Notes: generated from the letters alone by a model not told the origin. A DNA stretch of 64,000 bases from Neocallimastix lanati (nom. inval.) (GCA_016946835.1 JACVTC010000089.1:514001-578000), one strand, 5' to 3'; counted from the stretch's first letter, positions 33,681 to 45,162 are shown. Numbers and translations: made by a program.

Positions 33681-33956
33681 TGTTAAATATCACAGTTATG
33701 TGTTTAATTACATTGTACATTATACTAAATTATTAAGTGTAAAATATTTTTTTTATTCGATAATATAATGCAGTGTAACGTTAAATGTTACCAATAATGT
33801 TAGACTAGAAAATAAATATAAATAACATGTAATAACATATTCTTAAATGAATAAGGTCTTTCTAAATGTAAAAGCAATAAATAAATAAATAAATAAATAA
33901 ATAAACACATAATAAAATATAAATATCATTTCTGAATTTAAGTGTTATATTTAACA
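33681..33956 (+). repeat. 5' LTR of the copia element (276 bp)
   Basis: The LTR begins TGTTAAATATCACAG and ends GTTATATTTAACA, so it has TG...CA ends and a short terminal inverted repeat TGTTAAATAT/ATATTTAACA. It differs from the 3' LTR by a 2-bp TT indel and only about three substitutions, suggesting a recent insertion. It contains an (AAAT)n run near 33880-33905. Confidence 0.95.
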
Positions 33957-33972
33957 GATTAAGAGTCTCATG
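33957..33972 (+). promoter_or_regulatory. primer-binding site, complementary to the inside of tRNA-Lys(CUU)
   Basis: GATTAAGAGTCTCATG lies directly after the LTR. Its complement CATGAGACTCTTAATC equals the stretch around the CUU anticodon of eukaryotic tRNA-Lys (D-stem 3' side to anticodon stem 3' side), not the tRNA 3' end. This would be a half-tRNA primer, as known for Drosophila copia and yeast Ty5 with initiator tRNA-Met. Confidence 0.75.
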
Positions 33973-34074
33973 ACTCAATAATTCATTAACAATTGCTGAT
34001 ATCAAAATCTAATATATTAAATATTAAACATTCATTAAATATTAAAATAAAGAAATATTGGCAGCCACATTAAA

Positions 34075-37000
34075 ATGACTAAATCAGATAATTCAACAGT
34101 TACGGGGAGTTCTTCAAAAACTTCTTGAAAGACAACAAAGACTACAAATACATCGAGTATAACAATGAATGATACTCTTGTCGAAGTAGAACCTCCAAAT
34201 ATTCAAACCAACACAATTAATAAATTTCACATTCAAAACTTTAGAATTACAAATGAAAACTTTCACAAATGGCATTCAGACTTAAAATTATTCCTTGATT
34301 CTGAAGAATTGGGTGATTATATATCAAAGAATATCAAAGATATAAACACAAATAGAAAACATTTAAAATATGACAGTACAGTCAGAATTATAATATTAAA
34401 CAGCCTCGACGAATATACAAAAAGCTTATTAAATAATTGAACAAGTGCCTACTTAATGATAAAGGAATTAAAGGAAAGATTTTCAGAAACAGGCCCTTCA
34501 AGATTATTTGAAATTGAAATGAAGATAAAAAAGCTAGAAATCGAAAACGATGACTTTAAACTGTATTTAGATAATCTTAACTCATTATTTACAGAATACA
34601 ATAACGAGGCAAAATCTCAAAATAAGCCAGAACTAAGTGAAGAAACAAAAGTCTTGTATTCTTTAGAGGAACTAAATAAAGTCGGCATCGCATATTCATT
34701 CACATTTCTATATGTTGAAAAGACATTTAAGGATTTAAAAGAAGACATAACAAAACTAAGTACCATAATTAAGAAAAGTAAAAGTATTAAACGAGTAGAA
34801 ATCAAGGAAACATATCAACACGAAGATCAAATTAATAGAGTCCGAAATGGGAAACTCCCATATAATTTTAATAAAGAAGCAAATTCCAACGAATACTGTC
34901 AATATTGCCATAAAAATGGGCACACTACTGATAACTGTTTCTTCAATCCATCGAATTCACCAAATAATAACTATAGAGGAGAAAAGAAAAATATTAATAA
35001 TAAGTCAAGAAACAAAATTAAAATTAAAAGAACATCTTTAAACAGGAAAGGTAGTAAAAGAAACTTCAAATCTTATAACGTTAATTATGAAGAACAAAAC
35101 AATTCGAATTCAGATTCAGATCCTTCATTCGACTTCTGCTTCAATATAAAAACTAATTGTGTAAAAGATAATTTTAATAACAGTTCAATAACTTCCAGGA
35201 ACATAAGGGTAAATAAAGTAACTACCGAAATCTTAAAAGAAGAAAATAATATTATGGAAGATAACAATATAGAATCATGGATCATTGATAGTGGAACAGG
35301 GATTAATTTATCTAAGAATATAAAAATACTATCAAACATTGAAGAAGTTGCTAATAGAGGAATTACATACCCAAACGGACAATCCGATAGAATATACAAA
35401 AAGGGTATGTACAAAGGGATGTATAAAAATAATAATTTTTCCATTGGAGAAGTATTTTATGCTCCAAACATACAAAATAATTTAATTTCCACTCATTACC
35501 TATGTAAAAAAGGCTTCAAATTAGTAATAGATATGCATAACAATAAAGAAAGACTCCAAACATTTAAAAATAATAAACTAATTACTACCGTTTATACAAA
35601 TGATGAAAACCTCTTTACTTTAAATACAAGCTCAATGAAAAATAAAGATTATAATATAAACAATGTCGATTTAAAATTATGGCATGCTAGATTAGGCCAC
35701 TATTACAATCAAAATCTTCAAAAATTTCTAGAAAACAACAACATTAAGGAAGAAAAGAATGATAATATAAATTATGAAGATTGTAAAATAAGTAAACTCA
35801 AGAAAAAACCATTCAACAAAACAATCAACAAAAGTTCCTCACCATTACAAGTCGTTCATTCTGATATCGTCGGACCACTAAAGCCTTCACCATCATTTAG
35901 TGGATACAAATATTATATAACATTCATAGATGATTTCAGTAGAAAATGTTGGGTCTACTTACTGAAACACAAATCTGAAGCAGTACAAAAATTTATTGAG
36001 TTTCATAAACTTATGAAAAATACTTGTAATTACAATATAAAAGAAGTAAGATCTGATAACGGTTTAGAATATAACAATTCTAATTTTATAAATTATCTTA
36101 AAAATAATGGAATTATATTCAATCATTCAACACCAGGTAATCCCCAACAAAATGGTCGCGCTGAAATAATTAATCAAACATTAGATAACTGCGCGAAAAC
36201 ACTACTTAGTGCAGCTAAATTATCACCTATTTTATGGGATGAAGCTATTAAATGTGCATGTATATTGTATAATTTAAATCCGCATCAAGGAATTAATTTT
36301 AAAATCCCGAACGAGGTATTTTTTAATAAGAAAATTGATATATCTAAACTTAAAGTGTTTGGATGTAAAGTATTTTTCCTTAATAGATACAAACAAGGAA
36401 AATTTGAAAATAATACAAAACCAGGTATTTTCTTAGGATACTCATCAGATTCCCCAGGTTATCGTGTCCTCGACACTACTTCAAAAACAATAATTATAGT
36501 TCGTGACGCATACTTCAATGAAAGTACTCTAGGTTCACTTGGCACATCATTTTTTCATTCCTCAAATCCTTCAGATAAACAAATTGAAGGGGAACAGGAC
36601 TTACAACATGATTCACAACATCAATTTAGTCAATCTATTTATCATAATGAATTTGAAAGGAATGAAAACAAACCGAATAAAATTAATATTGAAGATAATA
36701 TTGATTTAATGGATGAATACAATAATGAAAACATGTTAGACAATAATTCAGAAAACGAAATAATTAATGAAGACATAATTAATGAAGACATAATTAATGA
36801 AAATAAAATTAATGAAGACATAATCAATGAAAATAAAATTAATGAAGACAAAATTAATGATGATAAAATCAATGAAGATAAAATTAACGAAAATCAAAAA
36901 TTAGCTGAAAAACAAGAAGAAATACTCAAAAATTCAAATATTGAAGATAATATAAAAGTTTCATCAAACGAAAACCATGCCAAAATCCTACATGATAATA

Positions 37001-37203
37001 GTAAAAGTAATGAAAATAACACTATTATTAATAGAAATAACGATAATAACATAAAGGGTATAAAAATCACAAAAAATGATTTTTTGAACAAAAATGTGAA
37101 AAAAAGTTTTATTAATAAAAATTTGAATAAAAATTTCAAAAATTTCAAATTTAAGAATAAATTAAAAATTTCAAACCTTAATAATTATAAAAATTTTATC
37201 TAA
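34075..37203 (+). pseudogene. copia gag-protease-integrase region, with two in-frame TGA codons
   Basis: The frame starts at ATG 34075 and is interrupted by TGA at 34126-34128 and 34438-34440, then stays open to 37203. In order it holds: gag helical region with NFHKWHSDLKLFLDS (34259 onward) and IKELKERFSE; zinc knuckle CQYCHKNGHTTDNC (34893-34934); protease active site SWIIDSGTGINLS (35277 onward); and the integrase zinc region HARLGH...C-x-x-S (35682 onward, where the second Cys of the usual CxxC is Ser). The integrase catalytic triad is Asp in VHSDIVGP, Asp in VRSDNGLEY, and Glu 35 residues later in NGRAEI. A hydrophilic linker follows with INEDI/INENK repeats (36760-36890). The proteins would package element RNA, process the polyprotein and insert the DNA copy. 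The frame ends at a stop created by a 34-bp duplication (37171-37204, repeated from 37205). Confidence 0.92.
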
Positions 37204-37238
37204 ATCAAACCTTAATAATTATGAAATTTTAGACCAGA
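37171..37238 (+). repeat. 34-bp tandem duplication that breaks the pol frame
   Basis: TCAAACCTTAATAATTATAA at 37171 recurs at 37205 with one or two differences. The unit is 34 bp, so one extra copy shifts the frame by +1. The first copy runs into TAA (37201-37203), and the frame of the second copy continues into the RT-RNase H region. Confidence 0.85.
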
Positions 37239-39193
37239 AACTTATTGAGAATAGAATTGAAAGCAATCATAAAAATCTGGCTAATATGAAGATGAATGAA
37301 AAATCAAATTTGGAAAATAATAAAATATATGATGATAATAAAATGAATGACTATAATTCAGAGAATGAATCTGAGGACAGTTTTAGTGATCTGGAACCTT
37401 TTAATAAAAGAAAACTAAGAAAGAACAAAGAAAAGAACTTTAAATTTAATATTAAAAGAAATAATAAAATTTTCGATAAACTAGTAAACAAAAATGATAA
37501 AATTGATAACGAGAAAACAAAAAACTATCGAAAAAGAAAAAGAAAAAATTATCAATTGAATGAAGAAAGAAAAATAAAAGATAGAGTATCTACATCAAAT
37601 AAACCATTTTTTGAAAGGAAAACAGACTCAGATGAAAACGAAAGACGCAAGAGAAATAGAGTCAATAACATTAATACATTAATTCCCAAGAATTATGAAG
37701 AAGCTATGAATTCAGAAAATGCGGACAAATGGAAAGACGCAATTAACAAAGAATTACAAAATTTATATGGAAATAATGTAATGAAAATTGTTGAAAATAA
37801 AAATATCCCAAAAGGCATTAAGCCACTCGACGTTAAATGGGTTTTTACCATAAAAGATAATGGTATATATAAAGCTAGATTGGTCGTCAAAGGTTTTCGA
37901 CAAATTAAAGGAGTTGATTATAACTGCACCTATTCTCCTACAATAGAAATGGATAGTTTTAGATTAACTATTGCTATTGCATCTATATATAAATGGGATT
38001 TAAGACAAATCGATATTAAAGCTGCATATTTGAACGCTAAATTAGATAAGAAAATTTATGTACAAATTCCAATCGGTGATAAAAATTTCAATTGCGGAAA
38101 ATCAGGATTATTACGAAAGGCTCTCTATGGACTCAAACAAGCTGGAAGACAATGGTTTTACGAAATCTCCGGTTTTCTTAAGAAAATTGGGTTAATTCAA
38201 TATAATACAGATAGTTGTTTATTTGGTAAATATAAAAATAATAAATTATGCTTATTACTAACACTCTATGTTGATGATATACTAATTGCAGGAGAGAATA
38301 AAGAAATTACCAAAGTTGTTTCAAAGATAAAACGTAAATACAAAGTCTCCACAGATAAATCGGCAAACAAAATTATTGGAATCAATATAGTTAAAACAAA
38401 TAAAGGCTACAAAATTAATCAAAAAGATTATATTGAAAAAATGTTAACTAACTACAACATAAACAATACTAAAATAACTAGAATACCATGTATTAATGCA
38501 AAATTAGAAGATAGAAAAAACTCTGAGAAAATTAACAAAACTGATTATAAAAGATTGATTGGATCTCTATTATATGTATCAACAAAAACAAGACCTGACA
38601 TAGCATTTGCAGTAAATCAAGCTGCAAGATTTTCTGAGAATCCAACAAGAGCTGATTTGAATGCAGGTATACAAATACTAAAATACCTTAAAAGTACCAA
38701 GGACTATTCAATTCATTATAACGGAAAGAAAATTTTAAGAGCTTATTGTGATGCAGATTTCGCTGGTGATGAGGTTAAAAGAAGATCCACTTCAGGATAT
38801 ATTTTTGTATTAGGAAATAGCCCAATATCATGGAAACCAATTACACAGAAAAATATAGCCTTATCAACTACAGAAGCCGAATACTCAAGCTTAATAGAAT
38901 GTACCAAACAAGCTATATGGATAAGAAGATTAGTTAATGAAATATTTAACAAAAACATTAGAATTAATATTAGAATAGATAATAAACCATGTAAGGATAT
39001 AGCTGAAAATGAAAACCAAAAGGGACGATGCAAATATATGGATATAAAATACAAATATGTTCAAGATGAAATTATGAAAAATGAAATTAAATTAACACTC
39101 ATTGGTTCTAACTCAATGATGGCAGATCCATTAACCAAAAGTATTTCTGGAACCAAGCTTAAATATTTCTCAGACTTCATCATGGAAATGTAG
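37205..39193 (+). pseudogene. copia reverse transcriptase-RNase H region
   Basis: This is open in the +1 frame with no ATG needed if pol was once continuous; the first ATG is 37286. RT landmarks are VKWVFTIKDNGIYKARLVVKG (37834), DIKAAYLNAKLDKKIYVQIP (38012), LYGLKQAGRQWF (38126) and the catalytic YVDDILIAG (38267). TRPDIAFAVNQAARF (38590) follows, and the RNase H domain shows AYCDADFAGD, STSGYIF, LSTTEAEYSS and the ADPLTKS motif close to the end. All catalytic Asp/Glu are present. In copia elements this protein copies RNA to DNA and removes the RNA strand. Its reading is separated from gag-IN only by the 34-bp duplication, so the lesion is likely recent. Confidence 0.92.
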
Positions 39194-39204
39194 AAAATGC
39201 CAAT

Positions 39205-39214
39205 GTAGGGGGAA
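39205..39214 (+). promoter_or_regulatory. polypurine tract of the copia element
   Basis: GTAGGGGGAA lies directly before the 3' LTR and is the G-rich run expected as plus-strand primer; such a G run is otherwise very rare in this AT-rich region. Confidence 0.85.
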
Positions 39215-39488
39215 TGTTAAATATCACAGTTATGTGTAATTATATTGTACATTATACTACATTATTAAGTGTAAAATATTTTTTTTATTTGATAATATAA
39301 TGCAGTGTAACGTTAAATGTTACCAATAATGTTAGACTAGAAAATAAATATAAATAACATGTAATAACATATTCTTAAATGAATAAGGTCTTTCTAAATG
39401 TAAAAGCAATAAATAAATAAATAAATAAATAAATAAACACATAATAAAATATAAATATCATTTCTGAATTTAAGTGTTATATTTAACA
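39215..39488 (+). repeat. 3' LTR of the copia element (274 bp)
   Basis: It is the same sequence as 33681-33956 except for loss of TT near position 25 and about three base changes. TG...CA ends are present, followed by GTTTT (39489-39493). Confidence 0.95.
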
Positions 39489-39493
39489 GTTTT

Positions 39494-39751
39494 AATTGTA
39501 AAAATTTTTTTATAAAATAAGTTTTAAATTTTTAGGGTTTTTTATTGATTTCAAAATACTTTTTCATATCATTAATGGTAAAGAAATGAAAATATTTATA
39601 AAAACAAATTATTTTTTAAAAAATATATAATATATTAAATATTAAAATTATATTTATAAAAAGTACATGAGGCGGAATGAATTAATCCCTAGAGGAATAT
39701 ATAATAAATTGTGGTATTACATAACCATCCATAAAAAAAAAAAAATACATG
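39494..39751. other. AT-rich DNA between two mobile elements
   Basis: Host flank with A-rich runs. Nothing is recognised. Confidence 0.5.
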
Positions 39752-40190
39752 TTTTTTTTTTTTTTTTTTTTTTTCTTTAGACTAAGAATGCACTTCATGT
39801 GAAGGAAAATAGAAAAAAAAAAATTTTTTTAATTAATCATAAAAAAATTTAATATAATAAAAAATAAAAATAAGTTCAAATGTAAAAAAAAAAAAAATTT
39901 TCGGTGTGATGTATACTATGTGTAGTAACATGATCACCAGTTAGAACTAAAATAATAAAATAAAGAAGTAACATCCTTGAAATAGATAGTGTGATATCCA
40001 CTAAACTCTCCCCTGAACCACAAGAAAGATCATCAAAAATTGAATTACTTATTATAGGTTCTATGTTCGGGAATTGTGCTGTTAGTAAATGTATATTGAT
40101 GAGAATTAGCAGGACTTTTAACTGAACTATTCCTTTGCCATATCGGTACGACGTCGGCACTCTTCGTATTAGAAGCCACTTTAGAAAGGA
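39752..40190 (-). mobile_element. inverted LINE-B 3' remnant
   Basis: On the minus strand the remnant reads SADVVP near 40160-40150 (the KSVDVV motif with a change). In a second frame it reads FDDLSCGSGESLVDITLSIS (near 40045-39990), matching SGESLVDTTLSILKMLLL of copies B0/B1. The 3' UTR end (CATTCTTAGTCTAAAG) and the tail, seen as T run 39752-39774 on the + strand, are at the expected place. It is more diverged than the copies at 29.8-31.5 kb, hence older. Confidence 0.75.
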
Positions 40191-40894
40191 TAATCATTGA
40201 TTATCATCAGAATCACGGAAAGCTGTAATTAGTACACCTATACATGTATGATTCATACATGAAGAAATTGTATATACATGCAAAAAAATTAAAAATATGT
40301 AAAAGGAAAAAGATACATGGAAGAAAAATGATACTATTTCTTAAAATCTTTTAATATCAATAAATAAATTTAAAAGTTACTTGATTAGCATATGTATAAA
40401 TGACACACATATTTTTAACATATACTCTAACAGTATAGTGCATATATTGCATGATAATAGTGTTGCAAGTATATGTTGATAAATAATATCTTCAAAACAA
40501 CTATAACAATTAATTGCACGAAAAACAATTTATTATTTAATTATTTGGATTTTTTACCTCCTAGTACTATGAAAATTTTTATTTTTATTCTTATTTTTAT
40601 TTTTATTTATATATATATATATTTACTAAATTTTTATTATATATATGATATATCATATTAATATATTATTTACAGTAATAATTATAAAAAAAAAAAAAAT
40701 GATAAAATAATTATTTAAAATAAAAAATGAAATGTTAAATATAAATAATATTTCAAGATTACAATATGTTATTTCATCTTTATAGTAATATATATTTAGT
40801 TTATTCTTCATGAATAGTAATTTTAATTTTATAATTCCAATTTTTAATATGACAATCTAAACATAATTCAAGATTTTTTGTATATTTAAGCATT
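40191..40894. other. AT-rich intergenic DNA downstream of the dockerin gene
   Basis: This contains several ATACATG motifs (40243-40300), TTTTTA units near 40575 and TA runs. No gene is recognised. Confidence 0.5.
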
Positions 40895-42720
40895 TTAAAA
40901 GGCTATACCACACCATTCATCATTTTCAACGCCCCATTTACCACTTTCATCTGTAAAGTAAACTTCAGCACATTTACTCTTACAACATGAATAACCTAAT
41001 GATTGTGCCCAACAATTAGCTAAAGAAATTGGTGTACCACCAATACCACACCATTCACCATTTTCTACACCCCACTTGCCATCACAATCAGTACTGACAA
41101 CTCTACTAGTATCCTTACAACATTTGTATCCCATACTCTTGGAAAAACAGTTACTATTATCTGTAGTTTTTCCAGTATCAACAGCAGAACTTGAACCATT
41201 AATATCTTTTGCATTATTATCAACTGGAATTGGATTACATCTTTGTCCTTTTAAACATGTTGATAAAGCAACCTTCCATGGGAAGTGTTCGTCACCAGAA
41301 TTGTCACCTTCCTTCCAGTGGTGTCTAACATGTTCTGTTGGAGCACCCATTACTATGAACCATAAAGTTTTAGTTCCATTTGGAACTGTGTAATTAATTG
41401 TACTAGTTTGAGTAGTACCAATAGCAGCATTACTATACTCAGCTGTTTCACCATCACTTTTAACAGCGACAAAACCGTATCTCCATCCAGCAACTTTATC
41501 ATTAGCAGTATGGTATCTTCTATCACCAGTGATACCAGTAAATTTAACAGTAATCTTACCTCCAGAAGGAATTTCAAGTTGTACTGGAGCATAACCATAA
41601 GATTGAGTACATTGTTCAGGTGAAATTTGGTATGTACCATCACCATTTGTTTGAAGTTTAATGTTATAACGGTTTCTGAATGGCTTAAGAATATTTCTAA
41701 GATGCTTATAATCAAAAAGAATATTCTTCTGAGCTACTCTAAACATTTCTTCATTAAATTGTTGTTGGTTAATATTAGTTACACGTTTGTAAGCATCAAT
41801 TGGATCATCCCTGTCCTTTGCACCATTCCATACTTTACCTACAATATCAATGCCATGCTTTTCATTCCAAAATTCTTCCATTAAAATTGACTGATAACGG
41901 AAATTTTCATGCAATGGATGTTTCCAACAATTATTTGGAACTAATTCAAATTCTGTATTTGAAAACATTTCTGGATATAATCTACTTGCCATCCATTGGG
42001 CACAAATTTCCCAGAAAGTACCTACATAATCTTGATCACGAAAACCATATTTACCATCACAGTGAACCTGATATTGGAATGTGTGTCCAATTTCATGGGC
42101 AATTGTACCACCGACTGGTTGAACAGTACTTGGGTTAACCCAAAGGGCACCAACAACGTTATCATAACCAGAACCAGTAGCTAACCACTCAGTTTGATAT
42201 TTAATCCAAATACTCATCTTGTATTTATCGGTTTGTGAACTTCCTTCAATGAATTTTAAAGTATTTTTATAATAGTCGAAAAATTTTTCAGCCTTATTAA
42301 GAATATCATTAACATCAAATCTTAAATTACTTGGAGCTGCCGCTGGATTGTTACCAAATCCAGGTTCCCAGAATAAAATAAAATCTTCAGATGCTTTACT
42401 ACGAGCAAATGACCAATTACTTGAATTATTGTCAAAATTATTATTTCTTAATTCCATTGGAATATAAAATTGCTTATTTCCACGTTTATATAAATATTTT
42501 CCATCTTTCTCAATAACTATTACATATTTTGTAAGTAATTATTTATTTATTAATAATACATAATAAATAAATATTTTTAATAATCTTATATTAAATCATA
42601 TTTTTAAACTTCCTATATATATATAAATAAATATTTATTTTATAATTTTTTTTAAATATTACCTGGAGATGAAAATGCCAAGGAAGCTAAAAGTGAGAAA
42701 TACAATTTACTAAATTTCAT
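40895..42720 (-). CDS. secreted putative zinc metallopeptidase with two C-terminal fungal dockerins
   Basis: The exons on the minus strand are 42720-42663 and 42516-40895, with a phase 1 intron (GTAATA...TAG), giving 559 residues. Exon 1 encodes a signal peptide (MKFSKLYFSLLASLAFSSP). Residues about 60-310 form an alpha/beta domain with HEIGH at 160-164 (TIAHEIGHTFQYQ) and Glu189 in GTFWEICAQW 25 residues later, the arrangement of gluzincin metallopeptidases. The domain resembles what I know as DUF6055. Residues about 315-460 look like a beta-sandwich. After a Ser/Asp-rich linker, two dockerins of about 40 residues follow (about 476-514 and 519-559). Each has the CW/CF...GY.CC...C...KWGVEN.EWCGI pattern. 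Fungal dockerins bind scaffoldin and hold enzymes in the extracellular cellulosome. Substrate is unknown: a peptidase is inferred, but a glycoprotein or plant wall protein target is only a guess. It is a single gene on its strand with no operon-like context. Confidence 0.88.
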
Positions 42721-43490
42721 GTTTAATTTTATTATATTAAATATATAAAAACAATAAAAACAATAATTTATTTACAAATTTTAATTTTATAATTTTATAA
42801 ATTTTAAATAATAATCAAATACTTGTTTAAAAATTATTTTTGTTTTTTTATTTAAAAAAAAAAAAAAAAAAAAAAGATTATCATTTCATGTTTATATAAT
42901 TTTTTTTAATTTATATATTCAAATAAAAATAATTACACAAAAATATATTATATTTTATATATTAATTTATTAAATCAAAAGCTTATTAAATATTATATAA
43001 ATTATATTTTTCAATTTTAATATTCTATTATTACACAATATACTATTTTATATTTCTACATTAATTAATATTCCGTTATTTAACTATTGTATAATATTAG
43101 TAATGATATCAGCCAATAAAAAATTAAATTAAAATGAAGTAATAATAATTTATTATTTAAATTGAAATATATTATATAGCATTATATTTTATTATATAGT
43201 AATAAATATTAAACATTTTTTATAGTAACAATCTAAGTAAATTCTCTAATACAAAAATATATTTAAATTTATAATAACGGCCTATGATTAAGTTTATAAT
43301 TTTTTTTTAAAAAATTATATATGTATTCGATTAATTTAGTAAAAATATTTTTAAAAACAATATATAACATATAAAGTGTATTTTTAATATAAATAAATCA
43401 TTAATTTTTAAAAATTTTTTTTTTGTTTAAATAGTTTAAAAAAATAAAAAAATATAATAAATTAAATAGCATATATAAGAAAATATAACT
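42721..43490. other. AT-rich region upstream of the dockerin gene
   Basis: Probably holds the promoter of the dockerin gene on the minus strand. There is an A run at 42855-42875; nothing else is recognised. Confidence 0.45.
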
Positions 43491-43496
43491 TGGATT

Positions 43497-43655
43497 TAAA
43501 AATAGTTTAAATATAATTAATTTATTGCTTATTATACAATTTGAAAAATTCAAAAAATAGTTTAAATATAATTAATTTATTACTTACACAATTTGAAAAA
43601 TTCAAAAATAGTTTAAATATAATTAATTTATTACTTACACAATTTGAAAAATTCA
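43497..43655. repeat. minisatellite, three copies of a 51-53-bp unit
   Basis: The unit AATAGTTTAAATATAATTAA followed by TTTATTACTTACACAATTTGAAAAATTC is present three times, at about 43501, 43557 and 43607. The second and third copies are nearly identical; the first has TTGCTTATTATACAA in the middle. Confidence 0.85.
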
Positions 43656-44079
43656 AATTTTATAAACTACATCATATTTAAAAATAGTAATTCAATAACT
43701 TAGAAAAAGCAATTATATATATATATCATTTTAAAAAATAAGTATGATCAAAAAGTATTTTAAAAAATATTTAAAAAGTATTTAGTAACAAAAAAATATA
43801 CATAATTCTTCGAAGAAGAAAAAAAATATCACTCTAAAAAAATAATTTATAGCAAAATATTTTTTCGTAAAACACACTTTAATATAATTATTTATTATTT
43901 ATTACCATATAAAATATTACTATCTAAAGAATAAAACAATATTTTATTTTTTTGTATTATCCAAGAATGAAATGGAAAATATTTCAATGTTAAATATAAA
44001 ACATTAAATATTATTAAAAAATATTAATATATATTTAAAGAATTTTTATAGACTATTTAATAATTACTATCAAAATAAA

Positions 44080-44110
<31 letters not shown>

Positions 44111-44926
44111 TTTTTGTTATAAAATAAAGTTTATAAAATTTCCTTTTTAATAGTTTTAATAGTCATATTTATTACTTCAATTATATTTTAAAATGTTATG
44201 ACAAAAATAAAGTCCATTATTGTTATTATGATAAAATATTAAATTTTATATTGAAATTAAATTACTCTTAATATTTTTTACTATTAAGCTGTATTACTAA
44301 TATAGTTTCAATATAGAAAAATTTCCAACTTCCTAAATTTATGAATAATATGATAAATATGATAAATATGATAATATAATATTACTAATAAATTCTAATT
44401 ATTTAATATAGTTTCAATATAAATAAATTTCCTACTTCCTAATTTAATGAATAATATGACTATATTATAGGCGAACTTTAATTAAAGAGAATCTTGTAAA
44501 TTATATATATTTTATTTTTATTAAAAAAAAATTATAATTATTAAATTTAATCAAAAATTTTTGAAAAAAATTTATTTTTTTAGAATATTTTTTTTAATTG
44601 TAATAACATATTATAATTAAACATATTAATTTATAATTAAAATAATGTTTCAAAAACTTTTTATTTCTTAATATAAATTGTGATAATTTAAATTTTTATT
44701 TCTATAATGATCAAAAAAAATTAAATTACGAGAAAATAAAAATAAATAAATATTAACATAAATTTTAATATTATAAGTAATTCTTTATGTCAATTATCTT
44801 TATAATTTCCCATTTGAAAATTTAAAATATACTTGTTTGGTCAAGAGAAAATTTAAAAAAAATTCAGTTCACATATTCCAAATAAAAATGAAGATACACT
44901 ATACATATTATTATTTTTTAAATTCC
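43656..44926. other. AT-rich intergenic DNA with a diverged 100-130-bp duplication near 44300-44460
   Basis: The phrase ATATAGTTTCAATATA, followed by AATTTCC(A/T)ACTTCCTAA and ATGAATAATATGA, occurs at about 44299 and again at about 44408. In between lies a short ATATGATAA triplication. No gene is recognised. Confidence 0.5.
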
Positions 44927-44928
44927 TA

Positions 44929-44947
44929 TTATTATTATTATTATTAC

Positions 44948-45032
<85 letters not shown>

Positions 45033-45060
45033 TATTATTATTATAATTATTATTATAACT
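44929..45060. repeat. TTA trinucleotide microsatellite
   Basis: About 130 bp of TTA units with a few interruptions (TTACTA, TTATTTATT). Frames here are artefacts of the repeat. Confidence 0.9.
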
Positions 45061-45112
45061 TTTATCATTCACTTCTTTCAACATTAATCTTATTGTAAAT
45101 AATGAATAAAAA

Positions 45113-45162
45113 TTTTGTAATATCTACCATAATATTATAATATTATGGTAGATATTACAAAA
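45113..45162. repeat. perfect 50-bp palindrome, 25-bp arms without spacer
   Basis: The left arm begins TTTTGTAATATCTACC and the right arm ends GGTAGATATTACAAAA; all 25 positions pair and there is no loop. The arms contain mixed sequence (GTAATATCTACCAT), so this is not a simple AT-repeat effect. It ends sharply on both sides. Confidence 0.95.

Larger units (their letters stand above)
33681..39488 (+). mobile_element. Ty1/copia LTR retrotransposon, nearly complete (5.8 kb)
   Basis: The element has all structural parts in the copia order: LTR, primer site, gag, protease, integrase, RT, RNase H, polypurine tract, LTR, and 5-bp target duplication. Integrase before RT separates it from Ty3/gypsy. 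Two stops in gag and one frameshift in pol would prevent autonomous activity, but LTR similarity indicates a young copy. No envelope gene is present. Confidence 0.95.

Noticed and set aside
36760-36890. Separate gene encoded by the INEDI/INENK repeat
   Set aside because: The repeat lies in frame between integrase and RT of the copia polyprotein and is best seen as a linker.
34075-39193. Ty3/gypsy element or retrovirus-like provirus
   Set aside because: Integrase precedes RT, target duplication is 5 bp and no envelope frame exists; this is a Ty1/copia retrotransposon of the fungus.
41076-42184. Several + strand frames opposite the dockerin protein
   Set aside because: Shadows of a well-supported minus-strand gene with signal peptide, HEIGH and dockerin motifs.
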